From Gordonibacter faecis (GTDB lineage: Bacteria > Actinomycetota > Coriobacteriia > Coriobacteriales > Eggerthellaceae): DNA of 64,000 bases. Shown piece by piece: positions 6,726 to 15,802 of the stretch. How positions within the stretch are numbered: the first letter of the stretch is position 1; the number at the start of each line of letters is the position of its first letter. Location: NCBI RefSeq assembly GCF_030077735.1, contig NZ_JASJEU010000012.1, positions 62,001 through 126,000 of the forward strand, written 5' to 3'. The notes under the pieces were generated by a model, which saw only the letters and a program-made list of their open reading frames with translations, made no database searches and was not told where the DNA came from. The position numbers and the translations under genes are program-made.

Positions 6726-9700
6726 ATGCAAATCACATGCGTCAAAAAACGCGGTGCGCCCGCAAGACCAGCAGTCTTGTTAGCGCTCGCAACCCTGCTA
6801 GCGGCGCTAGCCCTAAGTCTTGCGGGGGGGGGGGGGGCTTCATTGAGAAGGCCTACGCCCTTACGAGCGGCGATTGGGAGTACTCAGTAGAAGGTGCAGA
6901 CCAGGATGCGGTTGCAACTATTACTGGCTACACTGGTACCGACGCTGCGGTTACCCTTCCGGCTACCGTTGGCGAAGAGGGTGTGAAGGTAGGAAGCGCC
7001 TCGTTCGAGCGTGGCTACACGTTTACCAACCTCGATTGCTCTGAAGTAACAGATCTGGGAGATCTCTCCATCACTCATGGCAACCTTGCGTCGCTGAATG
7101 TGGAGAATTGCGCGACACTTAAGACCCTCATCTGCTCCTACAACAAGCTTACGGAGCTTGATATCACGGGGTGCGAAGCGCTGACGTATCTGGATTGCCG
7201 CTTCAACTACCTCACAGACACCGAGGCCCTTGATACGTGGCGTGATGGGGATGCGGAAAAAGGCGAAATTCATCCTCAGTACGATAAGGAAACCGGATTC
7301 GCATTTGGTTCCAGCGATAAGGGTGCTGTCATTCTCGGCTGGGATGGTCGTTCTTCGACCGTAGTTCTTCCCGACAAAATCGGCGACCAGTTCGTTGTAG
7401 AAGCCTATCTGAGCGGTTGTGGCATTGAAGTGCTCGACATCAGCAAGTGCTATGACCTGGCTTATCTCGATTGTAGCCGCAACTACATCAAAGACATGAC
7501 CCGGATTCTAGACTGGGCTACCGTGATGGGTCATGAGAGTAACCTCTCCCCGCAGTTCCATGAGAGCGGTTTTGCCTACGAGGTTCAGGATGGTCCCGAT
7601 GGCTCCGGCGCGTATATCTATGACTACGACTACGCGCGTTCTGATGGAACCATCGTCGTGCCTGCCTCCCTTGATGGCCTGCCTGTCGTCTCCGTTTCCT
7701 TGTACGGAGTTGCGTGTGAAAATCTGGATTTGACCAGCTGCACCGACCTGAAGTCCTTCTTCAGCACGAACAGCATCATTTCCTCTATCGACGCAAGCGG
7801 TCTGACGAACCTCGAAGACCTCTACTGCGACAGAAGCGACGTGGAGTCCCTCAGCATTGAGGGCTGCACGAGCCTGACGTCGCTGTCATGCGCTTTTAAC
7901 CAGCTTTCGAACGAGGCCGTGCAGGCGCTCAAGGCCAAGTATGCCAACGCTTCTGTGTCTCCGCAGTTCGATGGCGAAGGCAACTACCAGCTGCAGATTA
8001 ACTGCCAGCCTCTTGCTAATTTTGCAAAAAGCTTTGCAGTTGGTCAGGGTGCGAGTACTTTTACCGCCGAGCTTGATCCCGGCACCGAAGGCCCATGGCA
8101 CGATGAGAATCCTCTTTACACCGTGGCGAATGTTAATTGCTGGAGCGTGCAATCAGACAATCCTGATATTGTGACGGCAACTAACATGGATGGGCAGAAG
8201 AAAAAGGGAAGGGAAATAACTCTTACGCCTCAATCTGCTGGTACTGCGAAGGTCACCATCCAGTATAACTACACCGGCAGTGAGTTCTCTTATCATGCAG
8301 AGGCTTCATACGACGTAACCGTCGTGGAGAACGCAAATGTTGTAGAAAGTTTCAGCATTACGTCATCTGACCCGGTGGAATTCGAATATATCAAAGAATG
8401 CCCCATCTGCACGGGTATGATCAAAACTCATGGAAGCACGTGCGAAATTCCCTATACGGTGGAAGGCGAGAATCCTGATGACCCGCTGACCTACTTTGAA
8501 ATCACCACCAATAGCCAAGTGGTAAAGTGCGTGTCTCAAAGCGGTATAGAGCGCGAGGGTTTGCTTGGCTTGCAGGCCAAAAAGGTTGGAGAAGATCAGA
8601 ATGTCACCCTCTCCGCTGGTAAGGCTACCGCCAACATGGCCGTTACCGTGAATGAAGTTACCGATTTCAGCGGCATTGCCTTCACGGCAGTCGAGGGCGT
8701 AGTGATGCCCGAGGGAAGCGAACGCCAGCCGCTGGAAATGTTCTACCTGGCGGATGAAGCGAGCGACGCTTTCCAGAACTCGCTTCTGTCTCAGTACCAC
8801 GGCGTGGAAGATCTTATTAAGTCAGTCGCGTCAGACAAGGCAGACATTGTTGCAGTCGGAGAAGACGGCAAATCTCTCAAAGCTCTAAAATCCGGTCAAG
8901 CCACCATCACTCTGACGGATAAGTTTGGCAAAACGGTCGAGTGCAAAGTAACTGTTTCCACGACGTACGCAGTGAAGCACCTTCTGCAAAAAGCAAACGA
9001 CCCAACTACATATGTTGAAGGCGATAGCGAAACCCTGCGAGGTGTAGCGGGAGATCTGACGAAGGCCGTTGCAAAAGAGTTTGCTGGTTTCGCTCTCAGT
9101 GGCGAAGTTCCGAAGAAAACTATCGAAGCCAACAACGCAACCGTTGTTGAAATCAAGTACGACCGCAAAGAGTACACCGTCACGTGGGATGCCAACGGTG
9201 GCGAGTTTGGCGACCAAGGCTCTAATAAAGAAGACCCTGTTGCCTTCGGTGCTAAGCCGACGGCACCTACCGCTCCCACGCGAGACGGATACGTGTTTGC
9301 TGGCTGGTCGCCGATGATTCCCGACGCCATGCCTGCCGAGCCTATCAAGCTGACGGCCCAGTGGGTCGACGAGAACGCCGAATCCAATATCATCGTTTCT
9401 GCTCCTGAGTCGGACAGCGGTAAGCTGAGCTTGTCGGATGACGACGCTAACAAAGTGGCGGCCGCAGTTGACCAGGTAATCACGGCTGTCGCAAGTGGCG
9501 AATCCGTTGAGGGCCTGACTGATGGCGATATCCAAAAAGTGAAAACCGTAACTGACGCGGCAAGCGCCAGCGGCGGCACCGTCACTACCCTCGTGATTGC
9601 GGAAGCCAAAGAAGCCAACCCGAGCCCTCGTGACGCTTCCCCCATCAACGACAAAGCGGCTGAAGACCTCGGCGCTACCGCTACAGTTGCTCAGTATTAC

Positions 9701-10807
9701 GACCTCAGCGTGAACTTGATTGTGCGCAATGACTCCACCGAGGTTGCGGTTCCTCTGACCAAGGTCGGTGAAAACCTTACATTCGTACTCAACGTCAATC
9801 CGGATGTTATTAAGAACCAGAAGGTGAGCGTTGTTTACCTCCATGATGGGGTAGCAAAACTCATCAATCCTCAAAGCGTTGATTACGCAGAAGGTAAAGT
9901 CACCTTTGCTTCTAACGAGTATTCCCTCTACGCCATCGTTACCAGCGACAAGGCCCCGACGCCTCCTTCTGGTGGCGGCTCTGCTACGGCTCAGAAGTTC
10001 CAGGTGACCTTTGAGTCTAACGGTGGCAGTGCTGTTGCTGCTCAGGAAGTTGAATCTGGTGCGACGGTTACCAAGCCCGCCGACCCGACGCGCGAGGGCT
10101 ACACCTTTGCTGGCTGGTTTGCTGACGAGGCGCTGACCAAGGCCTGGGACTTCGCCACCGACAAGGTGACTGCCAAGACCACGCTCTACGCCAAGTGGAC
10201 CACCCAGTCCATCATGTTCTCTGATGTTGACTTCAACGCCTGGTATGGCCCCGCCGTCACGTTTGTGGCCGACTCCGGTCTCATGCGCGGCTATGCCGGT
10301 ACCGATCTGTTCGGCGTAGGCAAGAACCTGACGCGTGCTGAGCTTGCGGTCATCTTGAACCGCCATGCCAACCCCGATGGCGATGCAGGCTACGACGACG
10401 TGATGGCTTCCACCCCCAACAACACCGGCATGGCTGATGTTGAAGCAGGTGTGTGGTACACCGGTGCCGCCAACTGGGCTGTCGCAAACGGTGTCATCAA
10501 CGGCAAAGAAAATGCTGATGGCACTCGCAGCTTCGACCCCAACGGCAACGTGACCTTCGAAGAGATGGTAGCCATGATGGTGAACCTGGCAGTCACGCCC
10601 GACGAGATCGCCGCTGCTGACATGAGCGTGCTCGACAAGTTCGTCGATGTCGCCACCATCAGCGACTGGTCACGCGCCAGCCTCGCCTGGGCCGCCCAAG
10701 CCGGCATCTTCAACGGCTACGACGAAGCCGACGGCACCTACATCCGCCCGCTCGAACAAATCACCCGCGAGCGCGCCGCCGCCGTGCTGTTCAACAACTA
10801 CGCCTAA
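6726..10807 (+). CDS. Phase-variable leucine-rich SLH surface protein (frame OFF as sequenced)
   Basis: ATG 6726 has RBS AAGGAG at 6711-6716 and encodes a classic signal peptide (MQITCVKKRGAPARPAVLLA onward, hydrophobic core, then Ala-rich cleavage region). A 14-G run at 6824-6837 follows. In this frame translation stops at 6890. The mature protein is in the neighbouring frame, open from just before the tract to 10807. One more G, or two fewer, joins them, giving about 1360 residues. The mature part has leucine-rich repeats of the form LTELDITGCEALTYLDC (about residues 60-420), Ig-like and InlB-type repeats (about 816-880 and 1090-1160, both ending AGW...W), and three SLH domains (from about 1163, 1235 and 1304) for wall anchoring. 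It is probably an adhesin. Confidence 0.85.
6824..6837 (+). repeat. Poly-G tract (14 G) at signal peptide end
   Basis: Fourteen consecutive G residues lie directly after the signal-peptide hydrophobic core. The ribosome-loaded frame (ATG 6726) and the mature protein frame differ by one nucleotide across the tract, so tract length 15 or 12 turns the gene on and 14 leaves it off. Confidence 0.88.
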
Positions 10808-10841
10808 GAGCACACCACTCCCAAAGCGTAACTAGCAAGCA

Positions 10842-10869
10842 AGGAAAGGAGCCGCCGGGCTCCTTTCCT
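10842..10869 (+). terminator. Hairpin after surface protein gene
   Basis: A perfect 12-bp stem (AGGAAAGGAGCC with GGCTCCTTTCCT) around a GCCG loop begins 34 nt after the stop codon. No clear U-tract follows, so terminator strength is uncertain. Confidence 0.55.
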
Positions 10870-10943
10870 ATTGCTACTGAGCAATTCCTCAATACAAACT
10901 TACTATCTAGTTATTTAGTATCCCGGAATCATGCTATCATGCC

Positions 10944-10968
10944 ATTAGCATGAACACTGGATGCTAAT
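10944..10968 (+). promoter_or_regulatory. Inverted repeat operator of vapBC
   Basis: ATTAGCAT (10944-10951) and ATGCTAAT (10961-10968) form a perfect 8-bp inverted repeat with a 9-nt spacer. It ends just before the AGGAGG ribosome-binding site of the antitoxin gene, the usual place for VapB/FitA autoregulation. Confidence 0.6.
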
Positions 10969-10978
10969 AGGAGGACTC

Positions 10979-11362
10979 ATGCCAGCTCTGCAGGTGAAGG
11001 ACTTTCCGGGTGACATGTATGAAGAGCTGCGAGAATGCGCGGCGACGCAGGATCGCAATATTTCGCAGCAAACGGTCCATGTGCTGCGTGAGTATTTGCG
11101 TGCTTATCGGCAAAGTGGTGGCTCGCCTGCTTGGGTGGTGCGTCCCGCCGTTGAGCAGGCTGAAGCGCCGGTTCGCACAAAGAGCCGCGCCGAGGAAACG
11201 CCCGAAGAGAGCATCGAGCGCCGGCGAAAGGTGTTTGCGGCACTTGACGCCTTGCCGAAAGTCGAGATTCCAAAAGACTTCCCCGAGCCGGCTGAACTTG
11301 TTCGACAGATGCGCGAAGAGCGCGACGACCAACTCGTTCCCGAATTGAGCCACATCCGATGA
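10979..11362 (+). CDS. vapB: VapB/FitA-type ribbon-helix-helix antitoxin
   Basis: The 127-residue protein begins with a ribbon-helix-helix region (ALQVKDFPGDMYEELRECA, then NISQQTVHVLREYL) typical of FitA-like VapB antitoxins, which bind operator DNA and cap the PIN toxin through the C-terminus. The C-terminal half is charged (EETPEESIERRRKV), fitting the toxin-neutralising tail. AGGAGG at 10969-10974 selects ATG 10979 over the upstream in-frame ATG. The stop overlaps the toxin start by 4 nt (ATGA), the standard coupled arrangement. The inverted repeat at 10944-10968 is the probable operator. Confidence 0.82.
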   Translation: MPALQVKDFPGDMYEELRECAATQDRNISQQTVHVLREYLRAYRQSGGSPAWVVRPAVEQAEAPVRTKSRAEETPEESIERRRKVFAALDALPKVEIPKDFPEPAELVRQMREERDDQLVPELSHIR

Positions 11363-11775
11363 TAGTTCTCGATTGCAGCGCAGCGGTGGAGATGGTATTA
11401 GGAACCCCTCGCGGCCAGGCATTTCGCTGTTTTATGCTAGAGCATAAGCGCGTCATCGCGTCGGATTTATTTCGCGCGGAAGTGCGCAATGCCCTCTGGA
11501 AGTACGTGCATGCAGGATTGTTTTCTGCGAGCCATGCCGAAGTGCTCATTGAAAAAGCGCTCGATCTGGTTGACGAATTTGTCCCATTAGAAGAAAACGC
11601 CGCCGAGTCGTTCGCCGAGGCCGCGCGCCAGGATCACCCTGTCTACGACCTCTTCTACGTAACCCTCACCCGTCGCCAAGCCGCCACCCTCTTCACTGCC
11701 GACAAAAAACTCGTAGCTCTCTGCGAACGCCTTGGAGTAAACAGCACCTGCGAAATGACCTTGCCGCCACTGTAG
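11359..11775 (+). CDS. vapC: VapC PIN-domain ribonuclease toxin
   Basis: This 138-residue PIN-domain protein shows the expected acidic metal-binding residues: Asp5 (IVLDCSA), Glu41 (FRAEVRN), Asp97 (VYDLFYV) and Asp115 (FTADKKL). VapC toxins are Mg-dependent endoribonucleases that usually cleave tRNA or rRNA loops. It overlaps the antitoxin stop by 4 nt. A short hairpin (TGTAGC with GCTACA) surrounds the stop codon. Length and motif set are complete, so the toxin is probably functional. The RNA target cannot be predicted. Confidence 0.87.
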   Translation: MIVLDCSAAVEMVLGTPRGQAFRCFMLEHKRVIASDLFRAEVRNALWKYVHAGLFSASHAEVLIEKALDLVDEFVPLEENAAESFAEAARQDHPVYDLFYVTLTRRQAATLFTADKKLVALCERLGVNSTCEMTLPPL

Positions 11776-11838
11776 CGTAAAAGCTACACTATAAGACGAA
11801 TATCAGCAGGCTTCGGATAGTAAGAAGGCAGGTCACTC

Positions 11839-12594
11839 GTGCGATTCATCATTTCGCCTGCTAAGAAAATGAACGTTGTTGACACCTCGTTTGCATGGCG
11901 CAACCTGCCGCTGTTCGTCGATCGCGCCGCCGAGCTGGCCGACGAGGTTCGGGCGCTTTCGTACGACGAGGCAAAGGCCCTCTGGCAGTGCAGCGATGCG
12001 CTAGCCGAACTCAACTTCGAGCGCTTTCGCACTATGGACGTGCGCGCAAGCGGCATGTTGACGCCGGCGGTGCTTGCGTACGAGGGCATTCAGTATCAGC
12101 ACCTTGCACCGCAGGTGATGGAGTCGTCGCAGCTGGAGTATCTGCAAGAGCACCTGCGCATTCTCTCCGGCTTCTATGGCGTGCTGCGCCCCTTCGACGG
12201 CGTGGTGCCGTACCGTCTGGAGATGCAGGCGAAGCTGGCGGTGGGCAGCGCGCGAAACCTCTACGAGTACTGGGGCGATGCGCTTTTCCAAACGCTCGCC
12301 GCTGAGACCGATGTCATCGTAAACCTCGCGTCAGTCGAGTACGCAAAAGCCGTGGTGCCGCACGCGGAGCGCGCCGGCTGCCGTGTAGTCACCTGCCTCT
12401 TCGGCACCATCGACGCCCGCGGCCGCCTCATCCAACGCGCAACCGCCGCCAAATCCGCCCGAGGCTCAATCCTCCACTGGTGCACCACCCACCACCCAAC
12501 TCGCCCCGAAGCCCTACAAACCTTCAACGAATCCGGCTACCACTACGACCCCGACCGCTCAACCGAGAGCACCTACGTGTTTGTACAAGAATGA
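11839..12594 (+). CDS. yaaA: YaaA-family peroxide stress protein
   Basis: This 251-residue protein begins MRFIISPAKKMN and matches the YaaA/DUF328 family over its full length. In Escherichia coli YaaA is induced by OxyR and limits intracellular iron during peroxide stress, and the fold has DNA-binding character. The start follows the motif exactly, preceded by a weak purine-rich site. It stands alone between vapBC and a short non-coding stretch. The E. coli role is known; its role here is inferred. Confidence 0.85.
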   Translation: MRFIISPAKKMNVVDTSFAWRNLPLFVDRAAELADEVRALSYDEAKALWQCSDALAELNFERFRTMDVRASGMLTPAVLAYEGIQYQHLAPQVMESSQLEYLQEHLRILSGFYGVLRPFDGVVPYRLEMQAKLAVGSARNLYEYWGDALFQTLAAETDVIVNLASVEYAKAVVPHAERAGCRVVTCLFGTIDARGRLIQRATAAKSARGSILHWCTTHHPTRPEALQTFNESGYHYDPDRSTESTYVFVQE

Positions 12595-12763
12595 GACGCT
12601 CAACTTAAACGAGCCTGTGCGTCAGGAGGAAGCAGTCGCCAAATAGGGAAGCGTGCATGAGCCTCTGAGCAGCCATTTCTTGGGCTTCCAAAAATTACTT
12701 TGTCAGAGACACTGCTCTGACGTGGGCTCTTGCAATTCGCTTTTTGACCTGGTGCTTTGCTTC

Positions 12764-12792
12764 TTAACATCAATGACTCTATAGCGTATACT
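12764..12792 (+). promoter_or_regulatory. Promoter of the small peptide gene
   Basis: TTAACA (12764-12769), a 17-nt spacer and TATACT (12787-12792) form a near-consensus vegetative promoter about 60 nt before the 43-codon ORF. Confidence 0.65.
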
Positions 12793-12852
12793 ACCCTCGC
12801 CGACGGTGTCCGCATTCGGGCGGCGCTTTCTTTCAAAAGGAGGCGTGTGCCT

Positions 12853-12984
12853 ATGAACACAGTTCTTGAAATCCTTTACGCCTACGCAGCGGTGGCCACG
12901 ATCATGAGCTTTCTCCATGATTTGTGGACGGACTATAAGAGTGACGGACGAAGCAGGAAGGGACCCAGGGAGAAGCTGAAATAG
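12853..12984 (+). CDS. 43-residue membrane peptide, possible type I toxin
   Basis: The ORF has a strong AAAGGAGG ribosome-binding site before ATG 12853 and a near-consensus promoter upstream. The peptide has one hydrophobic helix (VLEILYAYAAVATIMSFLHD) and a basic, charged tail rich in Lys and Arg. This layout resembles TxpA/Fst-like type I toxins, but I recognise no specific family. A hairpin (12988-13010) starts 4 nt after the stop, and a TTGAAA/TATACT-like promoter on the opposite strand at 13086-13115 could make an antisense RNA. The coding call is good; the toxin function is inference. Confidence 0.6.
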   Translation: MNTVLEILYAYAAVATIMSFLHDLWTDYKSDGRSRKGPREKLK

Positions 12985-12987
12985 CAA

Positions 12988-13010
12988 AGCCCGGGAATAA
13001 CTCCCGGGCT
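12988..13010 (+). terminator. Hairpin after the small peptide gene
   Basis: AGCCCGGGA and TCCCGGGCT form a 9-bp GC-rich stem around ATAAC immediately after the stop. There is no long U-tract. It could terminate transcription from either strand. Confidence 0.5.
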
Positions 13011-13085
13011 CCCACTAATACCTGCGCCGCCCGAACTGGATCGTGTAGCCGCAAAACTCACCTCCAGGGCACCGCCGGTAGGCAT

Positions 13086-13115
13086 AGTATACGACAGAAG
13101 CGCCCCCGGTTTCAA
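13086..13115 (-). promoter_or_regulatory. Possible antisense promoter facing the small peptide gene
   Basis: On the minus strand TTGAAA (13115-13110), an 18-nt spacer and TATACT (13091-13086) resemble a sigma-70 promoter whose transcript would run under the 3' half of the small peptide gene. The -35 lies within the hairpin at 13097-13134, which lowers confidence. Confidence 0.3.
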
Positions 13116-13134
13116 CTGAAACCGGGGGCGCTTC
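13097..13134 (+). terminator. 18-bp perfect hairpin
   Basis: GAAGCGCCCCCGGTTTCA and its exact reverse complement flank a 2-nt centre, giving a very stable stem. No U-tract follows on the plus strand. It separates the small peptide unit from the HigBA promoter. Confidence 0.5.
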
Positions 13135-13151
13135 ATGGTGATCCTGTCTTG

Positions 13152-13169
13152 GGTTGATTGCAATCAACC
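13152..13169 (+). promoter_or_regulatory. Palindromic operator upstream of higBA
   Basis: GGTTGATTGCAATCAACC is a perfect 18-bp palindrome. A related half-site GGTTAATTG sits between the -35 and -10 of the higBA promoter, fitting HigA autorepression. Confidence 0.55.
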
Positions 13170-13214
13170 AGCATCTCATAGGCAGTTACAATCACCTGTC
13201 ATTTTTCAAGTGAA

Positions 13215-13243
13215 TTGACCTCTAAGGTTAATTGCTCTACAAT
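13215..13243 (+). promoter_or_regulatory. higBA promoter
   Basis: TTGACC (13215-13220), a 17-nt spacer and TACAAT (13238-13243) lie 19 nt before the HigB start codon, with GGAGG at 13250-13254. Confidence 0.7.
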
Positions 13244-13261
13244 TTCCTTGGAGGTGCATGT

Positions 13262-13576
13262 ATGGAAATTAAGTATGCCGACAAGTCCATGATGAAAATT
13301 CTTGAGGATGACCGGATCATTCGTAAAAAACGTGGCGATATTGCCGAAAAACTTATTCGCAGGATGTCTGACTTAAGGGTTGCGGACAACCTTTCGCAAA
13401 TAACGCATCTCCCGTCGCCCCGTAGGCACAAGCTTACAGGGAATTGGGAAGGTTGTTGGGGTATTGACGTAAGCAAGAATCAACGACTTATCGTTCGTCC
13501 TATTGGCAATTTTGACCCCGACGATCTGACAACCATAACAACGATTCGAATTGAAAGTATTGAAGACTACCACTGA
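13262..13576 (+). CDS. higB: HigB/RelE-family toxin
   Basis: This 104-residue protein has the HigB (plasmid maintenance killer) pattern: LRRMSDLRVADNLS-like helical N-terminus, a central PSPRRHKLTG.WEGCWGIDV strand region and LIVRPIGNFD near the end. HigB toxins are ribosome-dependent mRNA endonucleases. GGAGG at 13250-13254 selects ATG 13262. The toxin gene precedes the antitoxin, the inverted order typical of hig loci, with a 24-nt gap. Codon use here is more AT-rich than the flanking GC-rich core, consistent with acquisition. Confidence 0.8.
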   Translation: MEIKYADKSMMKILEDDRIIRKKRGDIAEKLIRRMSDLRVADNLSQITHLPSPRRHKLTGNWEGCWGIDVSKNQRLIVRPIGNFDPDDLTTITTIRIESIEDYH

Positions 13577-13600
13577 TGACGGGGAAGAAGAGGGTAGACA

Positions 13601-14650
13601 ATGAGTGGATTTATAGTAATGCCAGGTGAAGTGATTAAAGAGTATCTAGATGACAGAGGTATGACACAAAAAGAAGTGGCTCAGCGCATCGGTGTTAGCG
13701 AAAAGCATTTATCGAACATGTTAAATGGCAAAACTAGATTGACAGAAGATATGGCATTGAAGCTTGAAAAGGTCATGCCTGATGTGCCAGCAAGTTTTTG
13801 GCTTAATTACGAAGTTAAGTATCAAGAGTATTTGGCGCGCGAAAAAGAAAAGTACGATCTTGAGGGAATTGACCTAAAAGCCATTTCCGAAAAATTTCAC
13901 TTCAAGGAAGTTTTCAAAAGAACCAAAAAGCCTCTTGTGGAGCAAGCAATAGACATGTTGAAGCTCTTGGGAGTCACAAGTTTTGAGAGGTATAAGGCGG
14001 CCTTGCCCTTGGGTATGGAATTCATGCAAGATGGCGGCGAGGACGAAGCTTCGGTTGTGTGGATTAAGCAGTGCGAGCAAGCTGTCGAGGAACAGAACAA
14101 ACAACTCGACGATGTTCCCTTTGATCCACAAGCTCTTGAAGAATCGTTCGGAAGACTTAAAAACATTGCGCTCAATCCCAATGTTGATGATTCGATTAAA
14201 AGCTGCCGCAAATATTTAAACAGGCATGGAGTCTATCTAGTTGTTGTTGCTGCCATTGCTAACTCCAAGATTCGGGGCGCGCTAACAACCTTCAAAGGAC
14301 ATCCTGCCATTTATATAAGCAAGCGCTTCAAGACGCACGACCATGTATGGTTTACTATCGTGCATGAAATAGGTCATCTTTTGTTGCACTATGATCCAAG
14401 TCACATACTTGTTTCCGATGAAGAGCTGTCGAGTGAGGCGCACAAAGACAGGGAGGCGAATGTATTCGCTCGTAAGTTTTTCGTTAATGAATACGATTAT
14501 AATTCGTTTAAAAACAGCAAGAACTTTACCGCGCAAGCAATTTCCGAATTTGCCAGGGAACAGGGAGTTCATCCTGGAATAATCGTTGGTTTCTTGCAGC
14601 ACGATGGAGAAATTGCTTTTGACCAGATGAACAGTCTTAAATCAAAGTAA
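13601..14650 (+). CDS. higA: HigA-type antitoxin fused to ImmA/IrrE metallopeptidase
   Basis: The 349-residue protein has an N-terminal XRE helix-turn-helix (GMTQKEVAQRIGVSEKHLSNML, about residues 26-47) as in HigA, and a long C-terminal extension ending in an ImmA/IrrE-like zinc protease domain with HEIGH at about residue 255 followed by LLLHYDP. Plain HigA proteins are about 100 residues; this longer DUF955-containing form is a known variant. The protease may degrade a repressor or release the toxin under stress, but that is inference. ATG 13619 (MPGEVIKEY) is an alternative start matching typical HigA. It follows higB by 24 nt. Confidence 0.85.
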   Translation: MSGFIVMPGEVIKEYLDDRGMTQKEVAQRIGVSEKHLSNMLNGKTRLTEDMALKLEKVMPDVPASFWLNYEVKYQEYLAREKEKYDLEGIDLKAISEKFHFKEVFKRTKKPLVEQAIDMLKLLGVTSFERYKAALPLGMEFMQDGGEDEASVVWIKQCEQAVEEQNKQLDDVPFDPQALEESFGRLKNIALNPNVDDSIKSCRKYLNRHGVYLVVVAAIANSKIRGALTTFKGHPAIYISKRFKTHDHVWFTIVHEIGHLLLHYDPSHILVSDEELSSEAHKDREANVFARKFFVNEYDYNSFKNSKNFTAQAISEFAREQGVHPGIIVGFLQHDGEIAFDQMNSLKSK

Positions 14651-14665
14651 GGTAACGAGGGCATA

Positions 14666-15802
14666 ATGTATATGTTGACCATAAAAAACAGAGGCAGCGA
14701 ATACAAGGCTGTTAGGGCATTGGAAAAAGCTGGATGCCTACAAAGTGGACTTATGCCTCTTGTTGAGATAATTCAAGAAAATTTCGCTTATGACAACTTA
14801 GTCGATCCAGAAACGGGCGAGTTTGTCAAGGAGGACAGGCCGATTAAGAGTGGTGAAAACAAAGGTAAAACTCGATCGTTTAAAATTAAAGACCCTTCAA
14901 CCAAGCGTAATGTTACTCTAGAAAAAATTGAAGAGCACTTTCAAAGTGGTCATATATTTGTGGACTATTTTCGATGCGATGCGCATAAGTATAATGAAAC
15001 AACATTTAAAAAATGCCCTTTGGTACTTACTCTAAATACTAATCTTGATGCTTATTTAGAAAAGGTTAGAAGCATTGCGTCGCATCCTACTTTGATTCCT
15101 GTAATTACCATTAAAAATGGAACTGATAAACTCAGTTCGCAGCAGCTTTTTATATTTGCCCAAGAACTCAAGGAACTCTGTCAAGGGCGCCCTATCGCTA
15201 TTAGGATTGATGATATTGAAGGGTATGAAGATACATTAAAGAGCATACTCAGCAGGAGAGATTATCTTATCTATGATATTAATGAGACACCTGCTGTATC
15301 GAAAATCGAAGAGTTCGAAGAGCTCAATGACTTACGGATTGACGCCACGAAGATCTTGCTCTGTTCTCCTAGGAAGCGCCGCATTCGTAATGGAGAGTAT
15401 GTTGATAAATGCACAATCGACAACTCTCATATTGTTAGCTATGCGAGTTATGGTTTTGCCGGCGTGGGCGACTATGCGGGGCTGCGTGATTCGTTGCCTG
15501 GTGGAGGTAGTAAAGGAAAGGGGCGCGCTCTGGCTTTGCTCTACAACGGCTGGACAAATAATTTTGTGGCATATGTGAACGAAGATGTTAATCTTGGGCC
15601 GGCTGGTTATCAAGAAGTTGTAGAGCGCATACTGGCCGACAGGTCAAAACTGGAGCGAACACCAGGAGAATGCATTGTCCTTGAAGCTGTCTTTCAAGAA
15701 GCAGAAGGAGGTCACTTCGGGGGGTGGCAAACTTGGATATCATACACAGTAGAGCGATACGTTCAGCAGCTGTACCTTGCTCACGGAGGTTACAATTTCT
15801 AG
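14666..15802 (+). CDS. sce7725-family protein
   Basis: This 378-residue protein starts 15 nt after higA and probably shares its transcript. The early YKAVRALEKAG...MPLVEII pattern, the central ITIKNGTDKLSS segment and the late GFAGVGDYAGL motif resemble the sce7725 family, whose function is not established. Members are found next to sce7726-type nucleases, and such a gene lies convergently here, overlapping by 4 nt (both stops lie in CTAG). Low GC matches the rest of the island. The family call rests on motif memory and should be confirmed; a defence role is inference. Confidence 0.6.
   Translation: MYMLTIKNRGSEYKAVRALEKAGCLQSGLMPLVEIIQENFAYDNLVDPETGEFVKEDRPIKSGENKGKTRSFKIKDPSTKRNVTLEKIEEHFQSGHIFVDYFRCDAHKYNETTFKKCPLVLTLNTNLDAYLEKVRSIASHPTLIPVITIKNGTDKLSSQQLFIFAQELKELCQGRPIAIRIDDIEGYEDTLKSILSRRDYLIYDINETPAVSKIEEFEELNDLRIDATKILLCSPRKRRIRNGEYVDKCTIDNSHIVSYASYGFAGVGDYAGLRDSLPGGGSKGKGRALALLYNGWTNNFVAYVNEDVNLGPAGYQEVVERILADRSKLERTPGECIVLEAVFQEAEGGHFGGWQTWISYTVERYVQQLYLAHGGYNF

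Noticed and set aside
4760..6837. Poly-G runs as simple sequencing errors
   Set aside because: Exact lengths could be off by one or two, but runs of 12 and 14 G are real features whatever the exact count, and both sit where slippage changes a frame with biological sense.
8885..10366. Minus-strand ORF of about 490 codons in the surface protein gene
   Set aside because: It is a shadow of the leucine-rich/SLH coding frame, with no domain signature.
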